From contig JAJDXM010000063.1 in assembly GCA_022823225.1 (NCBI GenBank), positions 1 through 64,000 of the forward strand: a stretch of 64,000 nt of DNA, read 5' to 3'. Shown one piece after another: positions 60,335-64,000 of the stretch. The notes under the pieces are model-generated. The model saw nothing but the letters and a program-made list of their open reading frames with translations. It had not been told where the DNA came from and did not search any database. Origin of the DNA: Gemmatimonadota bacterium. GTDB taxonomy: Bacteria; Gemmatimonadota; Gemmatimonadetes; Longimicrobiales; Gaopeijiaceae. The stretch's first letter is position 1. Each line of letters opens with the position of its first letter. The translations under genes and the position numbers were made by a program.

Positions 60335-61155
60335 TGGGACGAGAACCGATGGCGCTTGCGAGAACCCTGGCGTTTGCCGCGCTGCCGGCGCTGTTGCCGG
60401 CCGGGCCGGCCCACGCGCAGAACCCGCTCATCGCGGACCGCCCCGACTTCACCGAAGGACCGAGCACCGTGGGGCTGGGCGCGGCCCAGATCGAATTCGG
60501 CTACACCCTCGGACGAGGCCGAGAGGGCGGCGCGACGGTGATCGCCCATTCCCTCGGAGAGCCGCTGCTGCGCCTGGGGCTGTTTGCGGAATGGCTCGAG
60601 TTGCGCTTCGGCGCCGGCCTGATCGCCCGGCGCACGCAGATGAACGGGGCGAGCCTCGACGACAACGGGTTCGACGACCTCTACCTGGGCGTCAAGCTGG
60701 CGCTCAGTGAGCAGAACGGCGTCATTCCGGCGCTGGGCATCCTGCCGCAGGCGACCTTCCCCACGGGCAGCGACGGGTTTTCCGGCGGCAAGGTCCTTCC
60801 CGGGCTGAACCTGGTGTACAGCTGGGACGTTACCGGCGCGTTCTCGCTCTCCGGGGGCACGCAGGTGAACCGGGCGGTCGGGGAGGAGGGCGGCGCGATC
60901 GTCGAGTGGGCCCAGTCACTGTCGGGCGGCATCGGACTGGGTGACCGGCACGGCCTCTACGGCGAGTGGTTCGCGCTGTTTTCCGATGAGCCGGGCGGGA
61001 TGCTGGCCGAGCACTATCTGAACACCGGGCTGACGTGGCTTCCGATGGACGACCTGCAGTGGGACATCCGGGTCGGCGTCGGACTGAACGACCGGGCCGA
61101 AGACGTGTTTTTCGGGACGGGGTTCGCACTGCGGCTGCGCGCGCCGCGGGACTGA
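60334..61155 (+). CDS. Outer-membrane beta-barrel (transporter, MetA-like) protein
   Basis: The product is 273 residues. The signal peptide ends at PAHAQ. The mature start NPLIADRPDFTEGPSTVG is the hallmark of a family of predicted outer-membrane transporters annotated near phenol-degradation MetA proteins. Alternating amphipathic strands continue to an end of GTGFALRLRAPRD. It overlaps the second permease by one base, so it is the last gene of the BMP operon and may let the substrate across the outer membrane. Confidence 0.78.
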   Translation: MGREPMALARTLAFAALPALLPAGPAHAQNPLIADRPDFTEGPSTVGLGAAQIEFGYTLGRGREGGATVIAHSLGEPLLRLGLFAEWLELRFGAGLIARRTQMNGASLDDNGFDDLYLGVKLALSEQNGVIPALGILPQATFPTGSDGFSGGKVLPGLNLVYSWDVTGAFSLSGGTQVNRAVGEEGGAIVEWAQSLSGGIGLGDRHGLYGEWFALFSDEPGGMLAEHYLNTGLTWLPMDDLQWDIRVGVGLNDRAEDVFFGTGFALRLRAPRD

Positions 61156-61163
61156 CCGGCAGG

Positions 61164-61733
61164 TCACCCGGGGCGGCTGAAGCCGGCGCGTCCGGGGGCT
61201 GCGAGTTCCTGTCCGCCCGCCGGCGCCAGCCCCGCCCGCGCGCGCCGAATCCGCACCTTGACCGCGGCTGATTCCGTCGCTTCGGCCGCGTCAAATAGCG
61301 CCTCAACCTCCGGGCGCCGCGCCGGGTCGGCCACCGCGAGCAGGCCGAGGCCATTATAAGCCCATGCCCGGATGAACACACGCTCCGACCGGATCAGGCG
61401 CTTGAGGGCGCGGCCGAGGCGGGCGCGGCGATCGGCGGGGATCTCCACATGCGGCAGCGTCTGCAGGAGATGCAGCACCGCGTCCGGTTCGCCCACCCGC
61501 TCCAGGAGGTCGATGACCCGCTCAGCAGCCTCCCCGCACGGCGCGTCCCCACGCTCCGCCAGGTACTTGACCACCCAGGTCGCGCCCACCTGTAGCGCCG
61601 CCTCGTCGCTTACCGCAAGGTCGAGGAGCACCGGCACCGCGCTCTCCGGCGCACCGCGCACGGCCTCGGCGACCGCGCGAAACGGCGCGACCCGCTTCCC
61701 GTCGTAGCTCCTGAGCGTTGCGGCGATATCCAT
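61164..61733 (-). CDS. HEAT-like alpha-helical repeat protein
   Basis: The product is 189 residues, all alpha-helical. Paired helices of roughly 35-40 residues recur: VPVLLDLAVSDEAALQVGA, ERVIDLLERVGEPDAVLHLL, RALKRLIRSERVFIRAWAYNGL. The last 20 residues are Gly/Pro-rich. It is a probable protein-binding scaffold in the cytosol, and its partner is unknown. It is convergent with the outer-membrane protein gene, eight bases apart. Confidence 0.7.
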   Translation of the reverse strand: MDIAATLRSYDGKRVAPFRAVAEAVRGAPESAVPVLLDLAVSDEAALQVGATWVVKYLAERGDAPCGEAAERVIDLLERVGEPDAVLHLLQTLPHVEIPADRRARLGRALKRLIRSERVFIRAWAYNGLGLLAVADPARRPEVEALFDAAEATESAAVKVRIRRARAGLAPAGGQELAAPGRAGFSRPG

Positions 61734-61842
61734 GGCGCTCTCCGTCGTGACCCCTCGCTTGGCTGGAGGTTACCTTCTCCCTACCGGGGCGCGCGAGGGC
61801 CGACCGGTTTACGTCATGGAACAGGGGCGGGACGGAGGAACG

Positions 61843-64000
61843 ATGAAACACCGCAGGATTCTCACCACGGCGGCGTTTGCGGTGGTGGCCGCGTCGCTCG
61901 CGGTGGTGGCGGCGGCACCGGCCATCCCAGCCAGCGCGCAACAGGACCGGGGCATCGTCGGCACGGCGCTCCAAATGCGGCAGCTCGACGGGGTGAAGCG
62001 CGTGCTGATGATCGCCGCCCACCCCGACGACGAGGACACCGGCCTCCTCACCGCGCTCGCCCGCGGGATGGGCGCCGAAACGGCCTACCTGTCGCTCAGC
62101 CGGGGCGAAGGCGGACAGAACCTCATCGGGCCGCGGCTGCACGAGGGCCTCGGCGTCATCCGCACCGGCGAACTCCTCGCCGCGCGCGCTCTGGACGGCG
62201 GCGAGCAGTACTTCACCCGCGCCTTCGACTTCGGCTACTCGAAGAGCGTCGAGGAGGCGTTGGAGCTGTGGCCCCTCGAGGAGGTGCTCCGCGACGTGGT
62301 CTACGTGGTGCGCAAGTTCCGGCCGCATGTGATCGTCTCGGTCTTTTCGGGCACGCCGCGCGACGGGCACGGCCAGCACCAGCTCGCCGGAATCGCCGCG
62401 CGCGAAGCGTTCGCCGCCGCGGGCGACCCGGACCGCTTCCCCGAACTCGCCGCCCACGGCGTCACCCCCTGGCAGCCCGCCAAGCTCTACAACTCCAACC
62501 GCTCCTTCTCGCGCGACGCCACCATCAGCGTCCCGACCGGCACCTTCGATCCCGTGCTCGGCCGCTCGCACTTCCAGCTGGCCATGGAAAGCCGGAGCCA
62601 GCACCGCTCCCAGGACATGGGTTCCGGCCAGTCAATGGGCCCGCGGTCCAGCTCGCTGCGCCTCGAGGCTTCGGTGGTGGAGGGGATGGAGGACGACGGC
62701 ATCTTCGCGGGCGTGGACACCACGCTGCTCGGACAGCTGGGCACTCCCCTGCCTGCGGGATGGCCCGCGGACACCGAACGGCGGCTTGCCCGGTACCGCG
62801 GCGCGCTGGCGGCGGCGGCGGAAGGGTTTTCGGCGACCCGGCCGGACGGGGCGGTGGCGGGGCTGGCCGAGGCGGCCGGGATTCTGCGGGGGCTCCTGGA
62901 CGAGGGCGCGGCCGCCGCCGAGGGCCGGCGAGTCCTCGAACGCCGCCTCGCGCAGCTCTCCGAAGCGATCCTCGCGGCGGCCGGGATCGTCACGGAGGCG
63001 CGTGTGGGGCGCAACACGCTGACCCCCGGCGAGCCGGTCACCGTGGACGTGACCGTCTGGAACGGCGGCGCCTTCGACCTTGCGGACGTCGCCCCGGAGC
63101 TCGTCCTGCCCCACGGCTGGACGGCGACGCCGACGGACGAACCGGCGCCCAGCCCGTCGCGGTCGCCGTTCTTCCGCCAGCAGGCTCCTCCCACCCCGGC
63201 CGACGGGAACATCGCGGCCGGTGACATCGGGCGGTGGAGCTGGCGCGTGGCGGTCCCCGCCGATGCGCCGGCCTCGGTCCCCTACTACCTGCACGAGGAG
63301 CGTGACGGCGCGCTTCACCGCTGGGCCGCAGATGCGGCGCTGTGGGCGCTGCCATTCGATCCTGCGCCGATCTCGGCCCGCGTCGCGATGCGGCTGGGAG
63401 GCGGCGGAGCGGGGGCGGTGGCGCTGGCCACCCGGCGCACCGCCGAATACGTGGGCGTCGACCAGGCGGCCGTCGAGTACCGCGAGCCGGTAGTGGTCAT
63501 GCCGGCGCTCAATGTGGAGGTCGACCCGCCGTGGATGGTGTGGCCGTCCGGGGCCGAGGAGACGCGCGAAGTAACCGTCGTGCTGACCAACACCTCGACA
63601 GCGGCGCGCTCCGGCGAGGTAAGCCTCGAGGTTCCGGACGGCTGGCGGGTCGAGCCCCCCGGCGTCCCCTTCGCGCTCGAACCCGGCGGCGCAAACGGTT
63701 CGTTCACCTTTGCCGTGACGCCGCGCGGCACCCCCGGGGAGGGCTCGCACGCCTTCCGCGCGGTCGCCCGCGAGGCACCGGCGGACCCCCCCGCTAACCG
63801 TGCCAGATTCCCGGACAGATTGGCTGACAGATTCCCAAGGGAATTTGTCACGGAGTTCGACATCGTCGATTTCCCGCACATCCCGCGGACGCTGATGGCG
63901 AGGGAGGCGGCGGTGCGCGTTTCGGTGTTCCCCGTCGCGGTGGACACGGACTTGCGCGTCGGCTACGTCATGGGCACCGGCGACGATGGCCCGGCCGCGC
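61843..64000 (+). CDS. PIG-L (LmbE) family deacetylase, exported, cut by window edge
   Basis: From ATG 61843, with GACGGAGGAACG upstream, at least 719 codons are open and no stop is reached. The signal peptide ends about PASAQQ. The PIG-L domain has the zinc-binding AAHPDDEDTG at about residues 59-68, LSLSRGEGGQNLIG and a late DGHGQHQLAG. After about residue 390 come Ig-like beta domains (VTVDVTVWNGGAF, EVTVVLTNTSTAARSG). Such exported forms deacetylate N-acetyl sugars or related substrates. The protein is longer than a basic 250-residue LmbE enzyme. Confidence 0.87.
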   Translation, partial: MKHRRILTTAAFAVVAASLAVVAAAPAIPASAQQDRGIVGTALQMRQLDGVKRVLMIAAHPDDEDTGLLTALARGMGAETAYLSLSRGEGGQNLIGPRLHEGLGVIRTGELLAARALDGGEQYFTRAFDFGYSKSVEEALELWPLEEVLRDVVYVVRKFRPHVIVSVFSGTPRDGHGQHQLAGIAAREAFAAAGDPDRFPELAAHGVTPWQPAKLYNSNRSFSRDATISVPTGTFDPVLGRSHFQLAMESRSQHRSQDMGSGQSMGPRSSSLRLEASVVEGMEDDGIFAGVDTTLLGQLGTPLPAGWPADTERRLARYRGALAAAAEGFSATRPDGAVAGLAEAAGILRGLLDEGAAAAEGRRVLERRLAQLSEAILAAAGIVTEARVGRNTLTPGEPVTVDVTVWNGGAFDLADVAPELVLPHGWTATPTDEPAPSPSRSPFFRQQAPPTPADGNIAAGDIGRWSWRVAVPADAPASVPYYLHEERDGALHRWAADAALWALPFDPAPISARVAMRLGGGGAGAVALATRRTAEYVGVDQAAVEYREPVVVMPALNVEVDPPWMVWPSGAEETREVTVVLTNTSTAARSGEVSLEVPDGWRVEPPGVPFALEPGGANGSFTFAVTPRGTPGEGSHAFRAVAREAPADPPANRARFPDRLADRFPREFVTEFDIVDFPHIPRTLMAREAAVRVSVFPVAVDTDLRVGYVMGTGDDGPAA

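Overview
The window is strongly GC-rich bacterial chromosome. Gene content points to a Gram-negative bacterium, most likely Gemmatimonadota. The evidence is five intact six-bladed beta-propeller lipoproteins of one family plus a sixth broken copy, outer-membrane barrel proteins, an XRE-type regulator fused to a molybdate-binding-protein domain, and two giant secreted ankyrin proteins of the kind common in host-associated lineages. The phylum assignment is an inference from gene content; no rRNA is present. The right edge cuts a PIG-L family deacetylase.

Layout. 0-6.8 kb: AT-rich direct repeats, one copy of a dispersed hairpin repeat, a broken hicB-like gene, a truncated propeller gene, a PaaI thioesterase, two FAD amine/amino-acid oxidoreductases, a propeller lipoprotein, a GNAT protein and a GPP34 protein. 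6.9-10.6 kb: molybdate uptake operon (regulator-modA-modB-modC) with a palindromic operator over its promoter. 10.5-18 kb: housekeeping and envelope genes, including a beta-barrel, a stand-alone TonB-plug-like lipoprotein, an M20 peptidase, a 7Fe ferredoxin, a cobalamin adenosyltransferase operon, a DsbA-like lipoprotein and a large membrane protein. 18-22.4 kb: an AraC-type regulator followed immediately by a 1,106-residue SARP-type AAA regulator.

22.4-42.2 kb holds the main system: a complete but dispersed quinohemoprotein amine dehydrogenase (QHNDH) set. On the minus strand are the alpha, beta and gamma subunits (qhpA, qhpB, qhpC), the radical SAM crosslinking enzyme (qhpD), the small subtilisin-like leader protease (qhpE), the ABC exporter (qhpF) and the flavin monooxygenase (qhpG). 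In the expected scheme, QhpD makes thioether crosslinks in QhpC, QhpG oxidises the tryptophan that becomes the CTQ cofactor, QhpE removes the leader, QhpF exports QhpC, and the mature heterotrimer oxidises primary amines in the periplasm. Here the set is broken up by propeller lipoproteins, two tandem ankyrin genes and a toxin-antitoxin module. The gamma subunit has an unusually long low-complexity leader while keeping every crosslink residue.

40-46.5 kb is a toxin-antitoxin island (hicAB, phd-vapC, hipBA) with an ArsR-VOC pair and two tRNA genes (Glu-CTC, Val-CAC). Most of these operons carry a clear inverted-repeat operator. 46.6-54 kb contains another propeller whose 5' end lies inside the second copy of the dispersed repeat, an unknown exported protein, an aconitase-family hydratase with its swivel domain first, and a less GC-rich cassette of propeller, 12-cysteine mini-protein and membrane-anchored DsbA-like protein. 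54-64 kb has an NSS-family transporter, a five-gene BMP-type ABC importer operon ending in an outer-membrane protein, a HEAT-repeat protein and the truncated deacetylase.
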